From Streptomyces sp. P3 (GTDB lineage: Bacteria > Actinomycetota > Actinomycetes > Streptomycetales > Streptomycetaceae), in assembly GCF_003032475.1 (NCBI RefSeq), contig NZ_CP028369.1:6324001-6388000 (forward strand): 64,000 bases of DNA, written 5' to 3'. Within the stretch, counting starts at the first letter, position 1, and each line of letters starts with the position of its first letter. The translations under genes and the position numbers were made by a program. Below the pieces are notes generated by a model. The model did not search any database and was not told the DNA's origin. It was given only the letters and a program-made list of their open reading frames with translations. This document shows positions 1 to 9,227 of this stretch, piece after piece.

Positions 1-939
1 CAGTTCCTGCGTGCCCGCGGCCTGCTCGTCGACGACCCCGAACTCCACCAGGACCGCGACCTGGCCTGGATCGAAACCGCGCTCCACGCGCTGCCGCAAC
101 GTGTCGCCGACGAGGTCCGCATATGGGTGGACGTGCTGCGCGGCCAAGGGCCCCGTGAGGACGAGCCGCGCAGTTGGGAGGGTGTCCGCCGCTACCTGAC
201 CACCCTCCAACCGGCTCTCATCGCATGGACGGCGGCTGGTATGACGACCCTTCGGGAAGTTACCTCGGATCATCTCCAGGTCACGCTGGAGGATCTGACT
301 GGGACCGCTCGACGCCAGCTCGCCACCGCCTTGCGCAGCCTGTTTCGGGCCCTCAAGCGCAAGCGGGTGATCTTCCGCGACCTTGCGCGCTACCTCGCCG
401 TGGGCGATCTGACAGGCATCCCGCGGCCGGTTCCCTCCGACCTGTTGGTCGGTCTGCTCGACCGTACCGAGACCCCGTTCGCGCGCCTCGCTATCGCCCT
501 GGCCGCAGTCCACGCCGTTCCCGCCGCCGAGATCCGCACCGTGCGCACCGCTGATCTGAACCTCGCCTGCGGAACCCTCGAAATACGCCGCGGTCTGCTG
601 CGACGCACCCTCTACCTGGAGGAGCTCACCCACCAGCTCGCCGCTGACTGGCTGGTCTACCGCCACCAGCGCTGGCCCGCCTCCGTCAACCCCCACCTGT
701 TGGTCAGCCAGAAGACCGCCCTCGACCCGGACCACCCGGCCGTGCACAGGGTCACCCTGAGCCAGATCCTGCCCAACGGGCCGACCCTCGACCGACTGCG
801 CCAAGACCGCATCCTCGACGAAGCCTTCGCCACCGGCGACCCGCTCAAGCTCATGAGGCTCTTCGGCATCAGCGAACAGACCGCCATGCGCTACGTCGGC
901 ACCGCCTACCCGGAGCGAACCGCGAAGCTGCCCAGGTAG
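1..939 (+). CDS. Degenerate tyrosine-recombinase-like protein, 3' part
   Basis: The frame is open from the first base, so the gene begins outside the window and about 312 residues are visible; the GTG at 127 is only an internal start candidate. The layout resembles a phage-integrase family protein: an N-terminal SAM-like helical part, then a helix-rich catalytic-like half. The box I arginine is not in its usual context (the segment reads AVPAAEIRTVRTADL). The C-terminus has FGISEQTAMRY, placed like the region around the catalytic tyrosine. It may be an inactive or divergent recombinase. Family assignment is by motif layout only. Confidence 0.55.
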   Translation, partial: QFLRARGLLVDDPELHQDRDLAWIETALHALPQRVADEVRIWVDVLRGQGPREDEPRSWEGVRRYLTTLQPALIAWTAAGMTTLREVTSDHLQVTLEDLTGTARRQLATALRSLFRALKRKRVIFRDLARYLAVGDLTGIPRPVPSDLLVGLLDRTETPFARLAIALAAVHAVPAAEIRTVRTADLNLACGTLEIRRGLLRRTLYLEELTHQLAADWLVYRHQRWPASVNPHLLVSQKTALDPDHPAVHRVTLSQILPNGPTLDRLRQDRILDEAFATGDPLKLMRLFGISEQTAMRYVGTAYPERTAKLPR

Positions 940-1231
940 CGGTCGTGTCTCTTAACTTCAGAGGCGGCGCGGGAGACTTCCGTCGAAGATCGTAGACTTG
1001 TGGCGTGGCATTCACGAGCACCCCGCACTACTGCTTCCTGTGATCGGGAGGTCTTGAGGGCGATGCCGGACGGCGTCGCCCTCCTCGGCGTGCCTGCTGC
1101 GTAAATCCCGTTCTCTCGGCGCTGCCGCACCCAGGTGACCAGGCGTTGGACCTGAGTGTTCCGGGGGCGGCCCCCTTTCGGATGCACGTAGACGGGCACG
1201 GTCCCTTCCCTCCACCGTTGCCAGGAGCCTC

Positions 1232-2077
1232 GTGTCCGTGCTTCGCCCTGCCCTCGAATCATTCCTCGACCTGCTGCACTGCCCGACGTGCCGCGCGCAC
1301 CTCCATCCCCGTGGTGGTGCGCTGCGTTGCCTGACGGGCCATACCTTCGATGTCGCTCGCCACGGCTACGTCAGCCTTCTGTCGGGCACCAGCGCCACCA
1401 GCGGCGATGACGCCGCCATGGCCCGGGCCCGGGCCCGGTTTCTGTCCACCGGCAAGTACGGGCCCATCCGCCAGGCCGTGGCACGCCTGGCGACAGACGC
1501 TGTGACCGAACAAGGCACGGTCGTGGACGTCGGGTGCGGCACCGGCTACTACCTGGCCGGTGTACTTGATCAACTGCCCTTCGCCCGTGGGCTCGGCCTG
1601 GATACCTCAGTGCGCGCACTGCGCTCGGCGGGGCGAGCCCATGAACGAGCCGCCGCAGCGACCTGGGACGTCTTCCGTCCGTTCCCGCTGGCCGACGGGG
1701 TGGCTGACGTCGTGCTGGACGTGTTCTCGCCCCGGAACCCCTCCGAGTTCCACCGAGTGCTGCGTTCAATCGGCCGGTTAATCGTCGTGCGTCCCACCCA
1801 GCGGCACCTGACCGAGCTGCGCGGTCCGCTCCCCGCAATGGTCACGATCGACCCGGCCAAAGAAGAGCGCCTGCACAGGGCGCTGAATCCCTTCTTCGAC
1901 GCCGCCGTCACCGAACTGATTGAGTACCCCGCATCTCTGGCCAGGCAGGAGGTCCTCGACCTGGTGGGGATGACACCGAGCGCGCGCCACATGCCAAGCG
2001 CGGACCTGGATGGTCACGTCCTCATGCCCGACCAGGTCACCGTCTCCGTCCTAGCCACCTCCTACCGGCCGCGGTAG
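1232..2077 (+). CDS. RlmA-family 23S rRNA (guanine-N1)-methyltransferase
   Basis: The 281-residue protein has the RlmA/TlrB/MyrA arrangement. An N-terminal zinc site is formed by C17, C20 (CPTC), C33 and H37. A Rossmann methyltransferase domain follows, with SAM motif VVDVGCGTGYY near residues 88-98. The family methylates N1 of G745 (RlmAI) or G748 (RlmAII) in helix 35 of 23S rRNA, and the G748 enzymes give tylosin-type macrolide resistance in producers. Which base this one modifies cannot be read from sequence. No macrolide gene lies nearby, so a housekeeping or stand-alone resistance role are both possible. A strong hairpin follows. Confidence 0.85.
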   Translation: MSVLRPALESFLDLLHCPTCRAHLHPRGGALRCLTGHTFDVARHGYVSLLSGTSATSGDDAAMARARARFLSTGKYGPIRQAVARLATDAVTEQGTVVDVGCGTGYYLAGVLDQLPFARGLGLDTSVRALRSAGRAHERAAAATWDVFRPFPLADGVADVVLDVFSPRNPSEFHRVLRSIGRLIVVRPTQRHLTELRGPLPAMVTIDPAKEERLHRALNPFFDAAVTELIEYPASLARQEVLDLVGMTPSARHMPSADLDGHVLMPDQVTVSVLATSYRPR

Positions 2078-2082
2078 ACCAC

Positions 2083-2148
2083 GAGCGACCGCTCTCGCCT
2101 GCTGACGGATGAGCAGTGGGCAGGTCTGACACCCTGCCTTCCCCATAA
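2083..2148 (+). pseudogene. IS5-type transposase N-terminal relic
   Basis: Translation gives DRSRLLTDEQWAGLTPCLP, close to the usual opening LTDEQWARIEPLLP of IS5-family transposases. The reading then loses similarity. Only about 20 codons remain, so this is a relic, not a gene. Confidence 0.5.
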
Positions 2149-2167
2149 CACGGAGAAGGCAGGGTGT
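2129..2167 (+). terminator. Perfect 13-bp hairpin after the rRNA methyltransferase gene
   Basis: The arms at 2129-2141 and 2155-2167 (ACACCCTGCCTTC and its complement) enclose a 13-nt loop. It sits 50 bp after the stop codon and before the next gene on the same strand. It overlaps the end of the transposase relic, so it may have been imported. Confidence 0.6.
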
Positions 2168-2295
2168 CCGCTGGCGGTGGCCGGGTCTCGCGAAGGGCCG
2201 GTCTTCGCTTCCCCGGCGGGAATGGGGATTGCCCGACCTGTAACGTGGCGATCTTCGGATGGCGTAGGCCACCGGAGTCCCGAAGGTGAATACCC

Positions 2296-3213
2296 ATGAC
2301 GATCGACGAGCTGCCCGTCGCATGGAGGCTGTCCCCCGAGGAGGTTCAGGCGGGGTGGCGTGCGCTGTGGTGGACCGTGGGACCGGCCGGCGAACTCGCC
2401 GTGATGTTGGTCCAGCGGCGGTACCTGAGCCGCGACAAGTATCCTCGCGGGTGGGTCGGATGGCGTGCCGAAACGCCGTTCGACGGAGAGTTGGTCATCG
2501 CCTCCGGGCAGGAGCAGCGGCGTATCCCGGTCGAAGGGATCGACGTGCGGCCCAGCCACCTGGCCCTGCTCCCAGGCTCCCGGTTCCTGCTGGCATCGGG
2601 CCGTACCCACCGGGACACGGAGGGAGCCTGGTGGAAGAACGCCGTCGTGTACTCCCCCGAGGGCCAGCCGGAGGGTGCCTTCTGTATCGGTGACGACATC
2701 CCGGCCCTGGTCACTGACCGCAGCGGGGGCATCTGGACCGCCTACGGTGACGAGGGCATCTACGGCAACCACCCGGAGTCCGGGGCTGGCCTGGCGGGCT
2801 GGAACACCCGGGGTGTCGCGACGTGGGTGCCGGAGGGGAGACTTCCCGATTGGCCACTGGAGGGTTGCACGGCCGCCACGGAAGGCGAGTCGGTGTGGCT
2901 GGTCTGGTATAGCCCCAAAGGAACCTTCCTCACCCGGATCACACCCTCCACCGGCGAAGTCATGAGCTATCGCAGCCCGGTGAAGGCCCCGGATGGAGTC
3001 GCAGTGCGCGGCACGCGGGTGGTTCTGACCAGCCGCGACCACTACAAGCGCAGGACCACTGTGACCCGCGCGGAGCTGGTCGGCGACGTGTGCGTTGCCA
3101 TCGGCCAGGAGCGAGTGCGGGTGCCCGGGCGGGTGGTCATGAAGTGCGGCCACGGCCGCGACGGAACCCTATGGCTCCGAGCCGGCCATACCTGGGTACG
3201 CATCGACGCCTGA
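2296..3213 (+). CDS. Hypothetical protein, propeller-like
   Basis: The 305-residue protein has no signal peptide. Repeated short beta-type segments (GGIWTAYGDEGIYG, ESVWLVWYSP, GTLWLRAGHTWVRI) suggest a beta-propeller or sandwich fold. The ATG is preceded by an AAGG-type ribosome site at 2283-2286. I do not recognise a functional family. It stands alone between a hairpin and transposon relics, and coding looks intact. Confidence 0.75.
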   Translation: MTIDELPVAWRLSPEEVQAGWRALWWTVGPAGELAVMLVQRRYLSRDKYPRGWVGWRAETPFDGELVIASGQEQRRIPVEGIDVRPSHLALLPGSRFLLASGRTHRDTEGAWWKNAVVYSPEGQPEGAFCIGDDIPALVTDRSGGIWTAYGDEGIYGNHPESGAGLAGWNTRGVATWVPEGRLPDWPLEGCTAATEGESVWLVWYSPKGTFLTRITPSTGEVMSYRSPVKAPDGVAVRGTRVVLTSRDHYKRRTTVTRAELVGDVCVAIGQERVRVPGRVVMKCGHGRDGTLWLRAGHTWVRIDA

Positions 3214-3227
3214 GACCCGCGGCCGTC

Positions 3228-3340
3228 AGACCAGCGGCAGGGCGCCCGTTAAGGCCCGCCGGTAGGCGGTCGGGGAGGCGCCGATCGCCGCCGAGAGGTG
3301 CTGGCGCAGGGAGACGGCCCGCACCGAAGCCGGCGTGAGC
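3228..3340 (-). pseudogene. AraC-family regulator, C-terminal relic
   Basis: The minus strand reads VRAVSLRQHLSAAIGASPTAYRRAL and then stops. This matches the second helix-turn-helix of GlxA-type AraC regulators (SLRQHFRRALGVSPTAYRR). No upstream part remains, so this is a remnant of about 35 codons. Confidence 0.55.
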
Positions 3341-3524
3341 CGCGATGTCCCTCGGGGGATTCCTCGCGGGAACCGGCCTCTCCCCCGACCTCCCACCACC
3401 ATCACCCTGAAGCGCCGACGCCAGTAATGGCCGTGGAACCCGCTCCCCGAGCCGCCTCCAACGATGGACAGGCGGCCGGGTTCGTCGTTAGACCAGTCCA
3501 GGAATCCGCGAACCCGCGCGTTTC

Positions 3525-3880
3525 CGCCCTCACCGGTGCGAAGGCCGACGAGCGCGAGACACTGCGCGACATGCTCGATGCCGCACCCGACGTGGCGGCC
3601 TCCCACCCGGGCCAGACGATCATCGGGGACAAGAACTACTACGGCCGCGAGTTCGAACGGGACCTCGCCGAGCGTCACCTGGAGTTGCCGCGGCCGGCCC
3701 GCAAGGGAGAGGCCGAGCGGGCCGGGGCGCATCTGGTCACGCCGCTGCGGCAGGTCATCGAGTCGATCAACCAGACCTTCAAGGGACAGCTCGACCTGGA
3801 ACGATCTGGCACAACGACAAGACCGGGCAGCCAGTCAAGCGATCACTGCCGCGAAGGTCAGCGGGCGGAGTACTGGAGCA
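3525..3880 (+). pseudogene. IS982-type transposase fragment
   Basis: Residues RVSALTGAKADERETLRDML, TIIGDKNYYGREFE, LPRPARKGE and VIESINQTFKGQLDLE match the central and C-terminal part of Streptomyces IS982-family DDE transposases. After LDLE the frame changes: IWHNDKTGQPVKRSL continues in another frame, with intervening residues missing. The gene is therefore truncated at the 5' end and internally deleted. The original open frame runs on to 3966 and by chance or fusion ends in a strongly hydrophobic stretch (LTCTVVLTLALLLLGTAVYA, about 3895-3960). Confidence 0.75.
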
Positions 3881-3984
3881 GATTCCGGTTCCGTCTCACC
3901 TGCACGGTCGTCCTGACCCTGGCCCTTCTCCTCCTGGGAACCGCGGTCTACGCCATGGTGTCCTGAACGTGGGGCCGATCGCGC

Positions 3985-6021
3985 TCACTGTCTGGTGAGC
4001 GGGAGGCTGAGGACTCCGCGGTCATGTCCGACGATCAGGTCCGCGCCCGCGGTCGCCAGGCAGGTGGGCGACACCTCCAGGGCGATGTGCCGCACCGCGC
4101 CGGTCTCCGGTTCCCACAGCCGCAGCCGGTGACCGTGACGGGCGCCGGCGACCAGGACCGTGCGGCCGCCGTGCGGCGTGGCGGCGGTGATGAGCGGCGG
4201 GCCGGCGGTGCCTGTGGAGCTGGGCAGACCATCGCCGACCGGGGCGCCGGTGGCCGGATCCCACAGCATGACGACACCGAGGCCGTCTGCCGTGGCCAGC
4301 ATGGTTCGGTCGGGCGTCAGGACAGCCTCCACGGCCGCCACCTGGTGGTCGGCACCGGCGAGCGCCCGTGCGTCCAGTTGCACGGCCGCGCAGCTCTCCC
4401 AGGGGTCGTCGACGGCTGGATCCCACACGTGCACGCGGCCCGCGGTGTCCGAGGCGGCGATCAGAGTGTGGTCGGCGGAGATCGGGACGGCGGTGATCGA
4501 CCGGATCGGACTGCCGTAGGGGTTGAGGCGCCTGACGCACTCACCGCTGTCCGGTTCCCACACTCGGACGGTGCCTCGTGGGGTGGCGGTGACGAGAAGG
4601 GTGCCGCCGTCGGGGACGACAGCGGTGCACATCGCGGTCACCCCGCCGGGCCAGTCGCCGGCAGGTTCACGCACCGGCTGCCCGGTGAACGGGTCCCACA
4701 CGGCGATCGTCCCGCTGTCGCCTCCGCTTGCGAGGAGGACGCGGCCGTCGGGCAGCGGGAGGGGCGTCATCGAGCGGACGGCGTCAGGATGCCCTGGCAG
4801 CGGGTCGTGGACGAGTCGGCCGTCGGTCACGTCCCACAGGCACACCACGCCCTTGTCCCCGCCGCCGGCCACGAGGGTCGGCCGACCGGGGCGAGATACC
4901 ACCGCCAGGGCGTCGACACCCCCGGACGAACCGGGCAAGGAATCGGAGAAGACCGACATACGGCCCCAGAGCGTGCCGTCGGCCGCGATCACCGCGTTCT
5001 GTTCCTGCCGGAACCGGGTCGCCGCTTGGCTGGTTCCTCCGGCCGCCGCCGATTGCGCTCCGGCTGCCGACCCGTCGGAGTCCGCCGGCGCTCGATCCGG
5101 ACGGTGTGGGGAGAGCGCACCCTCCGGGCTCTCCGCCAGGCCGTCCGCGATCGTCCACGTCCGCTCGCAGTCCCAGCAGTCGAAGTGCCCGGTGAGGGAC
5201 ATCAGCCGGCGGGCCAGTTCCCCCGCGGCCCGCTGCGGCGTGCCCCTGACCGCGACGATCCCGGCGACCAGGCACAGGACGGCTTGTCCCGGCGTTTCGG
5301 GGGAGACTCCCTGCGCCGCGACGTCGCGAGCCACCCGCAGAAAAGGCTCCCAGCCCTCCCCCAGGGCCTCCTCCCGCAGTGCAGCGGCGGCCTCGCTCCA
5401 GGGATGTCCGTCCTGCCGGACATGGGAGGAGGGTTCAGGCAGCAGTGACGCATCGAGGGGCGGGCGCGCCGCGCCCACGTAGAAGTCGGGTATCTCCGTG
5501 TCGCTTCCGCACGCGGGACACGACAACAGGAGCTCGCTCTCTCCCTCCTCCGGGAACTGCCACAGCACCTCGCCCATGAGGTGTCCGGCCAAGGCCACGC
5601 AGGAGAGGGCGAGTCGGGCACAGACCGGTCCGGGGACATCGGCGGCGAGGAGGCTCCGGGCGGCCGCCCGCTCGGCCAGCCGCACAGCGGCGCCGAAGCC
5701 CGCCTCAAGATCGGCCGGGACGGGTGGCCGGTAATCGGCGGTCACGAGGAATCCGAGGTCCACCCAGAAATCCACGGTCTGTTCCGGAGGCAGGACCGCT
5801 GCCGCCTCGACGAGATGCGGCAGGGCCGCATAGGCCCCGTCGGCGACGACCCCGTCGTCCAACAGGCCGCTGGACAGATCCGTCCAGGTGCGCCGCCACG
5901 CGTCGCCGCCCCCGATGGCACCGGCAGAGGTCAACTGCTCCAGGAGCACCTGCACCTCCTCGGCCTTCACACCGTCCAAACCATGCCAGCGAGGGCTGTC
6001 CAAGGGCACCTTCGGAATCAT
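3985..6021 (-). CDS. WD40-repeat protein with novel N-terminal domain
   Basis: I start at the ATG at 6021 (MIPKVPLDSPRW); a GTG at 6096 would add 25 residues of low-quality sequence. The 678-residue protein has an alpha-helical N-terminal domain (1-300) carrying two possible metal-binding pairs, CPAC (168-171) and CWDC (282-285). A low-complexity Gly/Ala/Ser linker follows, then about seven WD40 blades from roughly residue 345, with signatures such as VVCLWDVTDG, TIAVWDPFTG, TVRVWEPDSG and RVHVWDPAVD. No signal peptide or membrane segment is seen. It is divergent from another WD40 gene. The propeller is probably a protein-binding scaffold; the N-terminal function is unknown. Confidence 0.8.
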   Translation of the reverse strand: MIPKVPLDSPRWHGLDGVKAEEVQVLLEQLTSAGAIGGGDAWRRTWTDLSSGLLDDGVVADGAYAALPHLVEAAAVLPPEQTVDFWVDLGFLVTADYRPPVPADLEAGFGAAVRLAERAAARSLLAADVPGPVCARLALSCVALAGHLMGEVLWQFPEEGESELLLSCPACGSDTEIPDFYVGAARPPLDASLLPEPSSHVRQDGHPWSEAAAALREEALGEGWEPFLRVARDVAAQGVSPETPGQAVLCLVAGIVAVRGTPQRAAGELARRLMSLTGHFDCWDCERTWTIADGLAESPEGALSPHRPDRAPADSDGSAAGAQSAAAGGTSQAATRFRQEQNAVIAADGTLWGRMSVFSDSLPGSSGGVDALAVVSRPGRPTLVAGGGDKGVVCLWDVTDGRLVHDPLPGHPDAVRSMTPLPLPDGRVLLASGGDSGTIAVWDPFTGQPVREPAGDWPGGVTAMCTAVVPDGGTLLVTATPRGTVRVWEPDSGECVRRLNPYGSPIRSITAVPISADHTLIAASDTAGRVHVWDPAVDDPWESCAAVQLDARALAGADHQVAAVEAVLTPDRTMLATADGLGVVMLWDPATGAPVGDGLPSSTGTAGPPLITAATPHGGRTVLVAGARHGHRLRLWEPETGAVRHIALEVSPTCLATAGADLIVGHDRGVLSLPLTRQ

Positions 6022-6185
6022 GGGACGAGTCTCGCAGACGGCACTGACAATCAGGAGGCAGCCTGGTGTCCGGCAGCTTTCCGCTCCGCTCGTCACCCGA
6101 CCGACGACCCCTTGGCCCCTGTCGCCGCGGGAAACACCTCCTCGGAGTGAGTGCCCCGGTGGCTGACGAGGGCGGCGTGGCTACC

Positions 6186-8366
6186 ATGCCGGTCATGTCT
6201 CGTGAACGCCGAAGCAGCGGTCCGGCCCGTGACGGTGGGGCGGCGGGGGGCCGGTTGACCGATCCGGGATGGCTGGTGCACGGGGATCCGGAGCTGATCC
6301 TCGCGTGCCTGGACGGCGCTGATGTGCAGGAGGAGACGCTGGCGGCTGTCGTGTACCGGACGTCGGGGCATGTGCACCGTGACGCCGGCGCGGGGGTGCG
6401 GCGGCAGGTATTGGCGCTGGACGCCGCCCGGTACGGGAACCGAGAACTGGCGAGGGACATCGCCCGGGTCGCGGTCCGCCAGGGGATGAACGACCTCTGG
6501 GTCGTGCAGTGGGCTACCGGCAGCGACTTGGACTCCCGGCTGCGTTACGCGTTGCCGGTGCCGGCCAAGGTGAGCGCGTTGGCGACCGTGGTCGTGGGGA
6601 GCCGTGGTATCGCTGTCGCCGGTTGTGCGGACGGCACGCTGCACGCGTGGGATCTGGCGACGGGCAGCCGGCTCGGGAAGGCCGTGTCCGCGCGCACCGG
6701 CGCCGTCGTTGCGCTGGTGACGGCGGTGCTGGACGGCCGACCCGTCGCGGTGACCGCCGGTTCCGATCGAAGCGTCCGAGTATGGGACCTGGCGCGGGGA
6801 GAACTGGTCGGTACGTGCTCCGCCGACGCCGACTCCTGGGTGAAATCGCTGGCCGCGGGACTGGTCGAGGGCCGGCCGGTCGTAGTCGGCGCGTGCGTCG
6901 ACGACGTGGTGAGAGTGTGGGATCTCGCCACGCTCTCCCAGCACGCTGAACCGTTGACCATCCGCACCGGCTTTGTGTCCGCTCTGGCGACGGCGGTGGT
7001 GGACGGCCGTCCCGTTGCCGTCACCAGCCATTCAAAGGAACTCGCGGCGACGGACCCGATCACGGGGGAGGAGACCGTCCGACTGTGGGATTTGATCACG
7101 GGACGGGAGTTCGGCCCCCTGGGCGAACCTCCCGAGCAGCCTCCCGTGTTCGCGGACCGGGCGTCCGACCGGACGGTGGAAGGCGACAGTGACGGTGAAG
7201 GGGAGGCGGGGCGCTGCGTCAGTCTGGACGTCAACACCGCGGCGCACTTTCTGGTGACGGATCCGGAGTGCCAGTGCCCGATCGCCGTCAGCGCCAACGC
7301 CTACGAGGTGCACGTCTGGAACCTGGCCACACGGGAGCAGGTCGGTGAGCCTGCGGCCGTGTTCGTGGAAACGGCGGCCGTGACGGTGCTCCACGACCAT
7401 CCCGCCGCGCTCGTCGCAACGGGCCATGGAGCGGTCGGAGTGTGGGATCTGGCCACCCTCCGGCCGTTGCAGCCGTCGCTGACGGGTCACGAGGCGGCCG
7501 TGCGGGGAACGGCGACGGCGGTGGTGAACAGACGACAGCTCGCGGTAACCGGAGGCGACGACAGGTCGGTCCGCATCTGGGACCTCGACGGTGAGAAGGG
7601 GACGGGTGGCGGCCGGCTGACGGGTCATGCCGGCTCGGTGACAGGGCTCATCACGGCCGACGTGGACGGCAGTCGCGTCATCGTCACCGGCGGCTCGGAC
7701 ACGAGTGTGCGGATCTGGGACCTCGACGGTGCGGGACAACTCGGTGAACCCCTGACCGGCCATACCGCCGGCGTGGATCTGCTGGCGGCGGGGACGGTGG
7801 ACGGACGGCTCACCCTCCTCACGCGCGACGATCGGTACAGGACGGTGCGGATATGGGACCTGACCACCCGTCAAGAGCTGCACGGACGATCGACCAGCGA
7901 ATACACCAGCCCCTCCATCGACTTCTTCGCGGTGGTCGATGGCAGCTTCGTCGGTGTGACCGGGGAAGGCCGCGTCTGGGACCTCACCGCGAGCCGATGG
8001 ATCGGAGTGCAGCCGCGGCGACCAGGCGCCCTGGCCCTGGAGGAACTCGAAGGCCGCAACGTCATTCTGACCGGCGACAGGGCAGAGGGCGTCCATCTCT
8101 GGGACCTGACCACGGGCGAACTGCTGGCACCGCCGCTGACGGGCCACACCGGTGAGGTGCGCTCGGGGGCGACCGGCATGCTGGACGGTCGCCCTGTCGT
8201 CGTCGCCGGCGGCGACCGAACCGTATGGACGTGGGACGCAAGCACAGGGCAGCAGATCGGTGCGTACGAGTTTCCTTCCCGCATCAGGGCACTGACAGTG
8301 GCGCCCGACGGGCGGCTGGTGGTCGGCTTCGGCGCGGACATAGCGGTCCTGGCCCATCGCCGCTGA
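6186..8366 (+). CDS. Large WD40-repeat protein
   Basis: The 726-residue protein starts at ATG 6186 (or 6195); the frame upstream to 6066 reads poorly. Residues 1-110 are helical (RQVLALDAARYGNRELARDIARVAVRQG). About twelve WD40-like blades follow, recognised by recurring W-D/R-L units such as LHAWDLATG, SVRVWDLARG and SVRIWDLDG, enough for two propellers. Many blades contain an unusual shared phrase, DGRPVAVT. It is cytosolic by sequence. With the divergent partner at 3985-6021 it may form a co-regulated pair from the 164-bp intergenic region. Function unknown. Confidence 0.8.
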   Translation: MPVMSRERRSSGPARDGGAAGGRLTDPGWLVHGDPELILACLDGADVQEETLAAVVYRTSGHVHRDAGAGVRRQVLALDAARYGNRELARDIARVAVRQGMNDLWVVQWATGSDLDSRLRYALPVPAKVSALATVVVGSRGIAVAGCADGTLHAWDLATGSRLGKAVSARTGAVVALVTAVLDGRPVAVTAGSDRSVRVWDLARGELVGTCSADADSWVKSLAAGLVEGRPVVVGACVDDVVRVWDLATLSQHAEPLTIRTGFVSALATAVVDGRPVAVTSHSKELAATDPITGEETVRLWDLITGREFGPLGEPPEQPPVFADRASDRTVEGDSDGEGEAGRCVSLDVNTAAHFLVTDPECQCPIAVSANAYEVHVWNLATREQVGEPAAVFVETAAVTVLHDHPAALVATGHGAVGVWDLATLRPLQPSLTGHEAAVRGTATAVVNRRQLAVTGGDDRSVRIWDLDGEKGTGGGRLTGHAGSVTGLITADVDGSRVIVTGGSDTSVRIWDLDGAGQLGEPLTGHTAGVDLLAAGTVDGRLTLLTRDDRYRTVRIWDLTTRQELHGRSTSEYTSPSIDFFAVVDGSFVGVTGEGRVWDLTASRWIGVQPRRPGALALEELEGRNVILTGDRAEGVHLWDLTTGELLAPPLTGHTGEVRSGATGMLDGRPVVVAGGDRTVWTWDASTGQQIGAYEFPSRIRALTVAPDGRLVVGFGADIAVLAHRR

Positions 8367-8527
8367 GAAGCCGCGATATCCGAGAGACCGCTGAGGTCGG
8401 TCCCTCTGCGCACCCCTGCTCCGTCGCCCCGACCACGCCCGCAGCTCGTACAGGAAACGAAGAGTCGTTCCTGTCGCGGCGGAAGTGGCTGCGGCCTAAT
8501 ACCCCGGGCGCCGGGTATCGCACGCAC

Positions 8528-9148
8528 ATGCAGGTATGGGGAAAGGTCGTGTGGGCGGGGTCTGGGCGGGAGGGTTTCCTGCGGAGTGTGGTGCAGCGGG
8601 CGCTGGCGGGTGACGAGCCGCAACCGTGGTGGATGCCGCGGCGTGTGGTGAGCGTGGTGTCGGCCGACGTCGACGACGCTGCCGGTGTCGGCGCGATCTG
8701 GATCCTTTGGCGTCCGAAGTCGTCACGGGCCCGTGAGTCTGTTGCACTTCTGGAGTGGTTCGGCGAGCGGTGGCGGTACGTGGGAGGCAGCAGCAGTAGC
8801 GGCTGCGAGGACGGTCCTGCCGATGCCGATGTGCTCGAGGTTCATGACGGCGGTGGCGTGCTCAGTCTCACCCGCAGACTTGACCCTCCGCGCTCCATCA
8901 CCGCGGCCCCGTGGATCAGTTGCGTCACGTTGCGACTCGGGCGAGACGTGCGGCAGGTTCTCCTGGGCGGCCGCCGCATCGAGGTACCCGAGCAGCGCAG
9001 GCTCATTGCCGTGTGGATGACTCCGCCCGGACGTCGGGGAGTCCGTCCCGTGATCGTGGCCCTGGGACGCGACGGCGTCGAACTCGCCCGCCAGGGACCC
9101 TATGACGGTCTCGACACTCATACATGGGCGCGATTGCGAGAGGAGTGA
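8528..9148 (+). CDS. Hypothetical protein
   Basis: I chose the ATG at 8528 (MQVWGKVVWAGSGREGFLR), giving 206 residues; the longer frame from 8225 overlaps the preceding WD40 gene and looks non-coding. Alternating hydrophobic strands (SITAAPWISCVTLRLG, RPVIVALGRDG) suggest a beta-rich fold. No signal, membrane segment or known motif is seen. The ribosome site is weak, so the start is uncertain. Confidence 0.55.
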   Translation: MQVWGKVVWAGSGREGFLRSVVQRALAGDEPQPWWMPRRVVSVVSADVDDAAGVGAIWILWRPKSSRARESVALLEWFGERWRYVGGSSSSGCEDGPADADVLEVHDGGGVLSLTRRLDPPRSITAAPWISCVTLRLGRDVRQVLLGGRRIEVPEQRRLIAVWMTPPGRRGVRPVIVALGRDGVELARQGPYDGLDTHTWARLREE

Positions 9149-9227
9149 CAGCCGGCCTGCTTCCTGATCCACGCCGGCATCCATCAGGTCATACACGGGA
9201 CCGATGTACTCCTCGAAGCGGCGGACT

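Noticed and set aside
906..1262. Minus-strand frame between integrase-like and methyltransferase genes
   Set aside because: Composition is Arg-rich and without family signals; overlaps both genes' ends, so treated as a shadow frame.
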